This document shows positions 37,378-46,132 of a DNA stretch of 64,000 nucleotides, piece by piece. The stretch's first letter is position 1, and each line of letters opens with the position of its first letter. The notes under the pieces were generated by a model. It did no database searches. It was not told the DNA's origin and saw only the letters and a program-made list of their open reading frames with translations. The DNA comes from Aestuariivirga sp. Lineage in GTDB: Bacteria > Pseudomonadota > Alphaproteobacteria > Rhizobiales > Aestuariivirgaceae. The stretch lies in assembly GCA_030680855.1 (NCBI GenBank), contig JAUXUN010000055.1:1-64000 (forward strand), given 5' to 3'. Made by a program: the position numbers and the translations under genes.

Positions 37378-39663
37378 TCAGACGCCGTAATGCCGCAGCC
37401 CATCCAGAATGCCGGCGGCGTTGGCCTGCTCTGAAAAATACACATCCTTGGACTTTTTCAGAACGCCAACTTCCTTGCTGTAATTTCCCACGACTATGCC
37501 CCGCGAAAGCCCGCGCAGCATGTCGATGTCATTGCCGGAATCGCCAGCGGTGAGGACATGGGACATATCGATGCCAAACCGCCAGCTCACATAACGCAAG
37601 GCATGCCCCTTCGAGGCGCGAACCGGGAGAACATCAACACACCGATTTCGCGAGACGACGACCCTTGCCTGCAATGAGCTCTTCCGCAAGAGCGTCTTGA
37701 TCGCGCGTGCCGCAGTTGGCAGGGGCCGATCCAGATAGTAGCTGATCTTGTCGTGGGTCTGGGCTTCGGGTTCCTGCGGCTCGAGCCAGTCAATCTGGCT
37801 GAGGAGAGCGCGGATTTCATGGGGCTGCCAGCGAAACTGAATATGCCGGTGCCAGTGTGTATCCTGGTTGAATCTGCCAAAATTATAATCAATCCGCGTG
37901 CCCACCGAGGTAATCAGCAAGCTCGGATCGGGCAGCCTGCTTTCCTCCATGAAAGCCCGGGCGCTCTGCAGGTTCCGGCCAGTAGCGATTCCGAACAGTA
38001 TATCGTCGCGGTCATTGATAAGGTCAGTCAGCTGCCGCATCGCCCGGTCATCACCGGTCAAGGTATCGTCAATGTCGCAGACGAGATAGTGCCTGGCGGT
38101 GGCGAACTGCTTCACCCGTTTTCGAACGGAAGGCGCCGCCCTCCGGTCGGGGGTAAGCTGCTTCACCAATCTCAGGTAGCTCGCAATATGCCGCTGCCAT
38201 GTGTAGAAACGCGAGACGTTCTTTTTGCCAGCGGCGGACAAGGCGCGCCAGCGGGCCGGATCGGCAATGAGGCCCGAAATGGCCTGGGCGGTCTCCTCGA
38301 AGTTTTCGGGATCGACAGTCAAACCGTGACCGCAATTCTTCAAGACATCACTCATCCCGCCGGCACCCGAACTGACCACAGGCACACCCGCCGCCGCGGC
38401 CTCGACCAGCGTCAGCCCAAAATTTTCGTGCTTGGACAGCGCGAGAGAGACACCGCGGGTGTTGCGGGCATGCTGATACAGCGCTGTGACAAGCTCGGGG
38501 CTATGCGTTTTCGGGTACGCGACGCTGCCGTGGAGATCATAGAGATCAATCAAATTGAACATTTCCAAATACAGGTCACGCTGCGGCTGGCCGATGGAAT
38601 CCAGATCGGTGCGCAGGCCAATGAAAAGATACAAATTGGCCACGTCCTTCAGGTTGGAACGGCCAAATGCATGGATTGCGGCAGCCGTGTTCTTTTGCGC
38701 GTCAGGCCTGGCAATGACAAGCAGCGCAGGCTTGGCGGGATCGGCCAGGAACTTCGTTCCAATGCTCCTGAATTCCTTCAGGGCCGATGCGGACAGCCGG
38801 GTCCTGAGTTTTTCTATCTCGCACCCCGGAGGCAAAATGCGCATCCTGTCCTTGTCATAATGGTCGTATCTGGCGTACTGGGTCTCCACTTCGTTGCTGG
38901 TGCTGGCAATGACCAGCTCGGCATTCTCCAACGTTTCTTCTTCCGCCTCAATGCGCTCGCGAAAATGGAATTTGCGTTCAGAGGCACGGGGACTCATTCC
39001 CTCGGAGAGGATTCTCTCCCGCTTGAACCGCCCCAGCGAATGCGCCGTATAGAAGACTGGAATGCCGAGTATCTTCGCTATTCGCGTGGCGACAAGGCCG
39101 CCGTCAGCATAGTGCCCGTGAATGGCATCCGGAACCTCGCCCTGATCGCGAATATAACGAAGCGCGTTGTCGATGAATTCCTGCAGGTGGGGCCAGAGCT
39201 GCTCCTTTGGCAAATAGCGCTCAGGACCACAGGCCAGGCGCACAATTCGTGCCCGGTCGGCCACCACCTCGATTTTTTCCGCGTAATCAGCGGAAAGCCG
39301 GACGTCATTGATCTTCCGGGTGAGAAGCTCCACGCGATGCACGCTGCGCGCTTTCCCCAGCCGCCGCAAAAGCTCCAGAACATACTTGGTCTGCCCGCCG
39401 GTATCGGCATCCACGCCGATCTCCGGCGATTCAGAACGAAAACGCCCATGAATGCTGACGTGCAGAAGGTATAGACCTCTTTGCGAAGGCGTGTCTTTTG
39501 CGCTCAAGTTCACGTACGATCCCCGGATTGCATTGCCATTGAAGCAGGCTCCATTAATTGCCGGCATTTCTGTCGGGAACTGAAATGGAACGCTGCCATG
39601 AATATTGACTGCCTGGCATCCTGAACGGAAAGCAGGTCCAGATCGCCCCATCAATTGCGGCAA
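37378..39663 (-). CDS. sucrose-phosphate synthase with C-terminal HAD (SPP-like) domain
   Basis: HVSIHGRFRSESPEIGVDADTGGQTKYVLELLRRLG, ALSKHENFGLTLVEAAAAGVPVV, LVCDIDDTLTGDDRA, TAGDSGNDIDML; start may be GTG 39513. Confidence 0.88.
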   Translation of the reverse strand: MPQLMGRSGPAFRSGCQAVNIHGSVPFQFPTEMPAINGACFNGNAIRGSYVNLSAKDTPSQRGLYLLHVSIHGRFRSESPEIGVDADTGGQTKYVLELLRRLGKARSVHRVELLTRKINDVRLSADYAEKIEVVADRARIVRLACGPERYLPKEQLWPHLQEFIDNALRYIRDQGEVPDAIHGHYADGGLVATRIAKILGIPVFYTAHSLGRFKRERILSEGMSPRASERKFHFRERIEAEEETLENAELVIASTSNEVETQYARYDHYDKDRMRILPPGCEIEKLRTRLSASALKEFRSIGTKFLADPAKPALLVIARPDAQKNTAAAIHAFGRSNLKDVANLYLFIGLRTDLDSIGQPQRDLYLEMFNLIDLYDLHGSVAYPKTHSPELVTALYQHARNTRGVSLALSKHENFGLTLVEAAAAGVPVVSSGAGGMSDVLKNCGHGLTVDPENFEETAQAISGLIADPARWRALSAAGKKNVSRFYTWQRHIASYLRLVKQLTPDRRAAPSVRKRVKQFATARHYLVCDIDDTLTGDDRAMRQLTDLINDRDDILFGIATGRNLQSARAFMEESRLPDPSLLITSVGTRIDYNFGRFNQDTHWHRHIQFRWQPHEIRALLSQIDWLEPQEPEAQTHDKISYYLDRPLPTAARAIKTLLRKSSLQARVVVSRNRCVDVLPVRASKGHALRYVSWRFGIDMSHVLTAGDSGNDIDMLRGLSRGIVVGNYSKEVGVLKKSKDVYFSEQANAAGILDGLRHYGV

Positions 39664-39842
39664 TGATAGCGCCAGCGAATTCCGGGGACATAGGTAGCTC
39701 TACCTATTGGCTGCCGGGGTGGGAGCAAGCAGAGTGGAATGGCCCCCACAGTCTGGGTATCCCGCACTCAGAATTACCAATCGGGCAAAAATGGACCGCG
39801 CATCAGCTCCCGCCCCCCTCAATGACTGGTGCGCGGTCCGGC
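39600..39842. repeat. ~250 bp direct repeat copy 2
   Basis: Aligns with 37065-37315, contains the same ATAGGTAGCTCTACCTAT palindrome. Confidence 0.9.
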
Positions 39843-40885
39843 AAGTTTAAGCCTTGCAGGCCGCTCTCCTGAGCGGATGCCGGCGAGAGCGCGTCGCGCA
39901 GCGCCATGCCGTATTGTCGGCCATCAATGCGCAAGTGGCCTTCCTTTGTTGTCCAGATCGGTATTGGATCCGATATTGCGCCCACAAAACTGCCGTCGGC
40001 CCGGTGATTCAGAAATGCCATGAACACGGGCTTGCCTTCCCGTGTGCGGAGAAAGCGCCCGCCGTAAAACCGGCCCACCGAGTCGCCTCCAAAAAAACTG
40101 TCTTCGACCAGTTCAAAGGGGCCCGACGGCGATCTGGAGCGTATGTAATGTGTTCCCGTCACGGCTCCGGTCTTGCCCGTCGCCAGGTAGGTGGGCGCCA
40201 TGTGCCGTGATGCATTGCTGAAGAGGCAAAACCACCAGCCATCAAGTTCAAATATCTGGGGCACCTCCATCTCGCCGTAGTAACCGATCCGGAACAGGGG
40301 CTTTTCGACTTTCCAAGCCAATAGGTCCGGCGATGTTGCCTGGCCGATTACCCCGCTGCCGCCGGGATGCCCGTCCTTCTCGCGCGCCGTAAATATCATG
40401 CGCCAGCCGCTGCCGGACGGATCCGGATAGACCCATGGATCGCGAAACGCCTGGTCATGCCAGCGGGAGATATCATAGGTCTCGTAGATGTCGGGATCAA
40501 TTTCCAGCAACGGACGGTTGCCAAGTTTGACCCAGACAAAGAGATCGTCAGAGACGGCCGCCCCGATACGCTGGTACTTTCTTTCTTCCGACAGCATGGT
40601 GCCGGTATAGAACATCATCCATTTGCCGTCGGGCCGCTTCACGACCGAGCCTGTCCAGGTTGTTCCGTCGTCCCAGTAGGGCGGATCCGATGGCTTAAGC
40701 ACGATTCCTTCGTACTTCCAGTTGATCAGGTCCTGCGAGGTGGCGTGGCCGATCCGCGCGTGGGGATGGCGGAGATCGGCATGGTCACTGGTTTTGGGCG
40801 CGGTGAGGAAGAACAAGTGAAGTGTCTCCTCGTGCCATGCAAACCAAAAGTCCCATACATAGCTCCCGGGTATTTCAAAGGCCAT
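39803..40885 (-). CDS. GH32/GH43-like glycoside hydrolase (beta-fructosidase fold)
   Basis: YVWDFWFAWHEETLHLFFL, WTGSVVKRPDGKWMMFYTGT, FRDPWVYPDPSGSGWRMIFTAR, EVPQIFELDGWW. Confidence 0.7.
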   Translation of the reverse strand: MAFEIPGSYVWDFWFAWHEETLHLFFLTAPKTSDHADLRHPHARIGHATSQDLINWKYEGIVLKPSDPPYWDDGTTWTGSVVKRPDGKWMMFYTGTMLSEERKYQRIGAAVSDDLFVWVKLGNRPLLEIDPDIYETYDISRWHDQAFRDPWVYPDPSGSGWRMIFTAREKDGHPGGSGVIGQATSPDLLAWKVEKPLFRIGYYGEMEVPQIFELDGWWFCLFSNASRHMAPTYLATGKTGAVTGTHYIRSRSPSGPFELVEDSFFGGDSVGRFYGGRFLRTREGKPVFMAFLNHRADGSFVGAISDPIPIWTTKEGHLRIDGRQYGMALRDALSPASAQESGLQGLNLPDRAPVIEGGGS

Positions 40886-41040
40886 TCCATTCCCTTTAGT
40901 TTCAGCTTAGGCATTGCTGTAGTTGAAGTTCAGTGGGTCAAATGTTTGGCCAATTTAAGGATTAAATTCTGTAGGTGCCAGTACCCATAACGCGGCACGC
41001 CGGTTTTGCCTATAGCGCCTGCGCGCGCGGCCCAATGAAT

Positions 41041-41652
41041 TCAGGGCTTGGGCGGCAATATCACGAGCAGGTAGCGGATGAGCTGGGGCAAGGATGTGGC
41101 CTGCATCTTGGCCAGGACGCTGGCCCGGTGATGGTCCACGGTGCGCACGCTGATGGAAAATGTCGAGGCAATGGCAGCACTCGAGTAGCCTTCGGCCACC
41201 ATTTCGGCCACGGATTTTTCACGCTCGGTCAAAAGCCCAAAGCGCGCCATGAGGGATTTTTCGTCCGGCCCGGCGCTTGCTGTCGGCTTGCGCTGCTCGA
41301 TGGCGCTGGTGATGGAGGCAACGAGCTGTTCGTCGTCAACCGGCTTCTCGATGAAATCGAAGGCGCCGTTGCGCATGGCCTGCACCGCCATGGAGATATC
41401 GGCGTGGCCAGTTATGATGATCACCGGGAGGCCCGCGGCGGTTTGGGCCAGCATGCGCTGCAGGCTCAAGCCGTCCATGTCAGGCATGCGCACGTCCAGC
41501 ACGACGCAATCGGGAGCCGATTTCTGGATCCGCTCCATCGCATCTCGCGCGTTGCCGCTTGATGCTGTCTTGAAGCCATAGGTGGCAAGGACCGAGGAGA
41601 GGGACGTGCGCACCGATTGCTCGTCATCGACAATCAGTATCTTGTGCTTCAC
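41041..41652 (-). CDS. FixJ-type response regulator
   Basis: LIVDDEQSVRTSLSSVL, DCVVLDVRMPDMDGL, LuxR-type HTH C-terminus. Confidence 0.92.
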   Translation of the reverse strand: MKHKILIVDDEQSVRTSLSSVLATYGFKTASSGNARDAMERIQKSAPDCVVLDVRMPDMDGLSLQRMLAQTAAGLPVIIITGHADISMAVQAMRNGAFDFIEKPVDDEQLVASITSAIEQRKPTASAGPDEKSLMARFGLLTEREKSVAEMVAEGYSSAAIASTFSISVRTVDHHRASVLAKMQATSLPQLIRYLLVILPPKP

Positions 41653-43352
41653 TTGGCCTGCTCCAAACCGGCGGACAGGGGGAGCGTGAAGGCAAAGCGG
41701 GCGCCGCTGGAGACCGATTCATCGTACCAGATATCACCGCCATGGGAGCTTATGATGGTGTTGCTGAGCGAGAGCCCCAGGCCCAGGCCATTGTCCTTTG
41801 AAGATTTCAGGGGCTTGAACAGCATGGCTTTCACCTCAGGCAATATGCCAGCGCCCGAATCCGTGACGGCTATTTCCACATAGCCGGGACGGGAGTCGAG
41901 AGACACGTCAAGCTTGATGTTCCGTGCCTTGCCGCGCCCCTCCAAAATGGATTCCTTGGCATTGCGCACCAGATTGAGAACGACTTGTTGAATCTGCATT
42001 GCATTGCCCATGACTTGCGGAAGTTTTTCAGGCAGCCGCAAATCCCAGCTGATCCTGGAGGCGCCCAGTTCAGGCCCAATCAAGTCAGAACAGGTCAAGA
42101 GAAGTTGCCGGAGATTCAGCTTCTCCTTGGTGACATCGCCGCGCTCGAGGAATTTCCGGGTTTCCCGGATCAGGCTGGCGGCGACGTCAACTTCCTTGAC
42201 CGCCGCGTCGATATCCGACTTCAACTCCGCGTGCTTCACCCTGCCCTTGTCGAGCTTGCGCCGCGCGGCGCGGATGAAGCTGCGGATTGATGACAGGGGC
42301 TGGTTGATTTCATGGGCGAGGGCCGCGGCCATTTCGCTGGCAAGCGAAAGCCGCGAGGCCTGAAGCAGCGCTGCCTGGCTGTCACGCAGGCGGGCGTGGC
42401 TTTCCTCCAGCTCGAGCGAAATGCGCCGGCGCTCGGAGATTGTGGCCCCGAGGACAAGGCCGGTGGCGGAAAGCGAAATCATCAGCACCTGGAGTTCGGT
42501 GGCGATGGAGGGCTCGGACACACGCCAGAGCAGAATGGCGATCATCGCGGTGTCGCTGAGGAGAATGGAAAAGGCGGCCCCCATGAACCCGTCCCTGATG
42601 GCGAACACCAGGACGGGAAGGAAAACCAGGTAGAAGAACTTGAACTTGTCGGTATCCTGAAGGCCAAAGACGATGAAGGACGTGAGCAGGATCGCCAGCG
42701 TGGAAATCCAGTGGAACAGGGTGAAGCCGGCAAAATAGCGGATCCAGCCGCGCACCGGCGAGGCCACGAAGAAAAGCGGCACGATGGTGAGTACGCCGAC
42801 AACATTTCCGACCGAAAGCGTCATGGTATAATTGATCAGGTAGACCGGCGATATGTTCAGCGCCAGGGCGGCAATGACGAGGCGGGAAATGGCCGAGGCC
42901 AGCGTCACGATCGCGGCATAGATGATGAAGAGAACAATGCTTGCCGTGGTGGTGGTCTGAAGCGAGGGCAGGAATTTCCGCATGGCTGCCGCCGAGCCGG
43001 CAAAAATCAGGGCATTGGAAACAGCCGCGACAATTTCCCAGCCGAGCGTCAGGATCGAGGGATTGGTCAGTTTGCTGGCAAGCGACGCCAGGAAAATGAC
43101 CGGAAGGCTCGACCAGCCCAGAACAATGCCGCTGACGACGGCTAATCCCGCCTCGGGGTTCCACGGCGTGGAGCGAAGATCGGAAATCTGGAATATGTAG
43201 GAAATCCTGAAGAGCAACACATAGGCCAGAAAGAATGCAACATGCAGGGCGGCCTGGCGCGCCAAAGAAGGGCGCACGCCTGACGGTGCGGAGAATGCGT
43301 TGCGTGCCAGTCCGGTGAGCACTGTGTGATCCCTGTTGTTGACCCCGCCCAA
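41649..43352 (-). CDS. MASE1-domain sensor histidine kinase
   Basis: MASE1-like TM region; AHEINQPLSSIRSFIRAARRKL H-box; NAKESILEGRG; DSGAGILPEV; GLGLGLSLSNTIISSHGG. Confidence 0.92.
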   Translation of the reverse strand: MGGVNNRDHTVLTGLARNAFSAPSGVRPSLARQAALHVAFFLAYVLLFRISYIFQISDLRSTPWNPEAGLAVVSGIVLGWSSLPVIFLASLASKLTNPSILTLGWEIVAAVSNALIFAGSAAAMRKFLPSLQTTTTASIVLFIIYAAIVTLASAISRLVIAALALNISPVYLINYTMTLSVGNVVGVLTIVPLFFVASPVRGWIRYFAGFTLFHWISTLAILLTSFIVFGLQDTDKFKFFYLVFLPVLVFAIRDGFMGAAFSILLSDTAMIAILLWRVSEPSIATELQVLMISLSATGLVLGATISERRRISLELEESHARLRDSQAALLQASRLSLASEMAAALAHEINQPLSSIRSFIRAARRKLDKGRVKHAELKSDIDAAVKEVDVAASLIRETRKFLERGDVTKEKLNLRQLLLTCSDLIGPELGASRISWDLRLPEKLPQVMGNAMQIQQVVLNLVRNAKESILEGRGKARNIKLDVSLDSRPGYVEIAVTDSGAGILPEVKAMLFKPLKSSKDNGLGLGLSLSNTIISSHGGDIWYDESVSSGARFAFTLPLSAGLEQAK

Positions 43353-43397
43353 ACTACCTTATGCGGCGGGCAGTGCCAAACGCTGATTACCGAAGAA

Positions 43398-43856
43398 TTA
43401 TTTGGCGCTTCTTGGCTTCTTCGCGGCGCGGGCGGGAGAGGTTTTGGCGGGCTTTGCCGTGTTCAGCGCCACGGCGGCGCGAATGAGCACCTTGAAGGCA
43501 GTTTCATTGATCTTGCCACCCTCAGGAAAATCAATGGCGCGCCGCACCTTGCCTTCAAGGCTGGAGTTGAACAGGTGTTTCGGGTCCACCAACGAAGCGC
43601 CCCTGGCGAAGGTGGTCTTCACCGCAGCCTTGTAGGTCTCGCCGGTGCAGATGATCCCGGCATGCGACCACACCGGAATGCCCCACTTCCACTCCTCGGC
43701 CACTTCCGGGTCGGCCTCTCTGATGAGAGCCCGGATGCGGGCGAGCGTCACTCCACGCCAGTCATTGAGCTCCTTGAGGTGAGCGTCGATCAGCTTGGAG
43801 GGAGGGGTTTTTGCGTTACTCTTTGCGACAGCTTTCTTCATCGTTCTAAGCCGCAT
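43398..43856 (-). CDS. DUF1801 domain-containing protein
   Basis: IRALIREADPEVAEEWKWGIPVWSHAGIICTGETYKAAVKTTFARGASL. Confidence 0.8.
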   Translation of the reverse strand: MRLRTMKKAVAKSNAKTPPSKLIDAHLKELNDWRGVTLARIRALIREADPEVAEEWKWGIPVWSHAGIICTGETYKAAVKTTFARGASLVDPKHLFNSSLEGKVRRAIDFPEGGKINETAFKVLIRAAVALNTAKPAKTSPARAAKKPRSAK

Positions 43857-44145
43857 GCTTCAGTGTGCGGCGGACAACGCCGGGGTCTTTGCTCAGCATG
43901 GTGAGCAACACGCGCGCCGGGCCATCCGGCATGCGGCGGCCCTGCTCCCAGTTCCGCAGTGTGGCGACGGAGACGCCGATCTCACGGGCGAACGCGGCCT
44001 GGCTCAGGCCCGCTTTCGCACGGATGGCAGCCGCATCGATGGCACGCGGAATGTGAATGCGCCCGCCTTTCAGCTTTCCCGCGCGGACAAAGCCGCTCGC
44101 TTCCTTGAGACCCTTGATCAGGCCGTCAAAATCGGGTTTCTTCAT
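43846..44145 (-). CDS. HTH (NadS/HigA-like) antitoxin-type regulator without adjacent toxin
   Basis: IPRAIDAAAIRAKAGLSQAAFAREIGVSVATLRNWEQGRRMPDGPARVLLTMLSKDP. Confidence 0.8.
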   Translation of the reverse strand: MKKPDFDGLIKGLKEASGFVRAGKLKGGRIHIPRAIDAAAIRAKAGLSQAAFAREIGVSVATLRNWEQGRRMPDGPARVLLTMLSKDPGVVRRTLKHAA

Positions 44146-44205
44146 TTCACGCTCCTGAACTGCCTCAAACAGTCCGTTTCGAAGCCGGGACAAATACGCA
44201 TGTCC

Positions 44206-44241
44206 TATACGCCATTGGCGGATATACGTCAATGGCGTATA
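44206..44241. promoter_or_regulatory. 12 bp-arm inverted repeat operator upstream of HTH gene
   Basis: TATACGCCATTG-N12-CAATGGCGTATA. Confidence 0.7.
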
Positions 44242-44644
44242 CTACTCAAGCGTTGGCGCACCGGAAAGTTGAGCGGAACCGAAACCAGTAAAATCCGACG
44301 CCATTCCCACCGCGCGGCGTGAATGCGTCAGAGGCGTTTTGGGTTGCGGTTAACGCTCTGCCAATTGCACATTTAAATGCATGTGAATGGCCATTTTTTC
44401 TCGGTTTATGCACCTTACGATACCTTCTAACTAACATTCGAATCGCTAATTACTCACTATAACGTCATATAAAGTGGATTTTAAACCGTGATTTTAAGAA
44501 TTAAAATTGATTATTGTCAATATGTTATGTCTGTATTCATATTTTTTTGTTGCATTTATCCAAATTTCATACAATTATATTCACGCTGTGACAAACGCAA
44601 GGAAGTTGCGGCATCGGACATTCACAAACAGAAGGAAGTGAACC

Positions 44645-45574
44645 ATGGCTACAAATATTGCTACTATTCGCCCGCCCTCGGCTGAGAAGGCGGAACGCAA
44701 GATCAAGGCTAATATGCCGCTCGCCGAGCAAATCGCGACTCTCGGAGAACTGATTTCCCACCCGCCGACTAACAGCCGTGTCATTGATTTTGGTCCCAAG
44801 CTGGCTGAGTATGTGTTGACTGAGCTCAATCCGCACAACCGGCCAATGAAATCGGCTAAGATCAAGAAATACACGTCCGATCTTCTCGAAGGGCGCTGGG
44901 GCCTGACGGGTGACACGATAAAGTTTGGGTCTGACGGATTCTTGAAAGACGGACAGAACCGCTTGGCCGCAAGCGTTCGCGCGGGCAAAGCACTAACAAC
45001 GCATGTGGTTTTCGGAATCCAGCCCGACTTGTTTGCCCGAATGGATATTGGCAAGAACCGCACGGGTGGCGATGTGTTCGCAATTGCCAAGATCAACTAT
45101 GCCGGTCATGTGGCCGCTGCGGTGCGCTGGTTGCTCATTTTGACGAGCGACGATGCGGCGGATCGCGGCGCACAATTCTCAAACGAAGAACTGTTGACTG
45201 CCTATCGCGAAAATTTTGACGCCGAGCGGCTCGAACATTCGATCATCGCCGCGCTTGCGGTTCGCAAGACTTGTGGTCACCCAATTGGTCCGCTCGCGGC
45301 CCTTCACTACCTCTTCGCTGATCGTGACGAAAGGTTGGCGGATGAATTCTATGACCAATGGGCAAGCGGCCGCGCCAAGAAGGTCCGCGCTCCTACGCGC
45401 TCTTTGCAAAGCCGTCTCGTCGAAATCGCCGCCACTAGCAACAATCGCGTACATGAGAACGTCCGCAACGCCCTGATTATCAAGGCATGGAATGCGTTTA
45501 AGCAACGGCGTACGGTTACGAAGGCTGAAATGCAGCACTCAATTAGTGATCCAATGCCGGAGATCGCGGGCTAG
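44645..45574 (+). CDS. accessory protein with ParB-like 'DGQNRLAA' motif
   Basis: GDTIKFGSDGFLKDGQNRLAASVRAGKALTTHVVFGI; preceded by AT-rich region. Confidence 0.6.
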   Translation: MATNIATIRPPSAEKAERKIKANMPLAEQIATLGELISHPPTNSRVIDFGPKLAEYVLTELNPHNRPMKSAKIKKYTSDLLEGRWGLTGDTIKFGSDGFLKDGQNRLAASVRAGKALTTHVVFGIQPDLFARMDIGKNRTGGDVFAIAKINYAGHVAAAVRWLLILTSDDAADRGAQFSNEELLTAYRENFDAERLEHSIIAALAVRKTCGHPIGPLAALHYLFADRDERLADEFYDQWASGRAKKVRAPTRSLQSRLVEIAATSNNRVHENVRNALIIKAWNAFKQRRTVTKAEMQHSISDPMPEIAG

Positions 45575-45717
45575 TCTCGCGCGGTGTGCCCGCCGGATGT
45601 TTTGTTCGGCGGGCGACTTCAGTCGCTCCATCGTCATATCGAAGTTGATCGCCGATATGAACCGTTGCCGATTCTTGGCGACCGTTCAAGTCAGGTGCGC
45701 CTCGCACTGGTTATCAC

Positions 45718-46119
45718 TTACAGCTTTTCTCCAGGCAGCTTGCTCGCCTGTTTCACCCAGGCAGTGAACTGTTTTTCGTCGAGTTGATCGTCCTCGCGGA
45801 TGTCGAGGTAGCGCACGTGCTGTTGCTTGGACTTGCCGGGCGGGACGGGGCTGAGCGAGGCGCCGCGGAAGAAGGCCACTTTCACGTAGTTGGTGAAGAC
45901 ATGGATGCCGAGGAACCATGCCCCCTCCTCCACTCCGTAGAGCGGCGAGTTGTATTTGACTGCCTTGTGTACGCCGGGGACGGTGCGCGTGATGAGCTTG
46001 TCGAGCTTGCGGCCGACCTTGCTTTTCCAGCCCGGGATGGCGGCGATGTAAGCCTTGACGGGCGCATTGCCGTAGCCTTTGGCGATTTGCGGGTTGCCGC
46101 CTGAGAGAAGTTTCGCCAT
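45718..46119 (-). CDS. DUF1801 domain-containing protein
   Basis: HKAVKYNSPLYGVEEGAWFLGIHVFTNYVKVAFFRGASL. Confidence 0.8.
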   Translation of the reverse strand: MAKLLSGGNPQIAKGYGNAPVKAYIAAIPGWKSKVGRKLDKLITRTVPGVHKAVKYNSPLYGVEEGAWFLGIHVFTNYVKVAFFRGASLSPVPPGKSKQQHVRYLDIREDDQLDEKQFTAWVKQASKLPGEKL

Positions 46120-46132
46120 CCCGTTGACGCCT

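Noticed and set aside
37753-39474. 573 aa plus-strand ORF
   Set aside because: Antisense shadow of sucrose-phosphate synthase.
42312-43145. 277 aa plus-strand ORF
   Set aside because: Antisense shadow of the MASE1 histidine kinase.
44185-44241. N-terminal extension of the HTH ORF as a toxin remnant
   Set aside because: Sequence upstream of the ATG at 44145 is the operator/leader; no similarity to known RelE/HigB termini that I can support.
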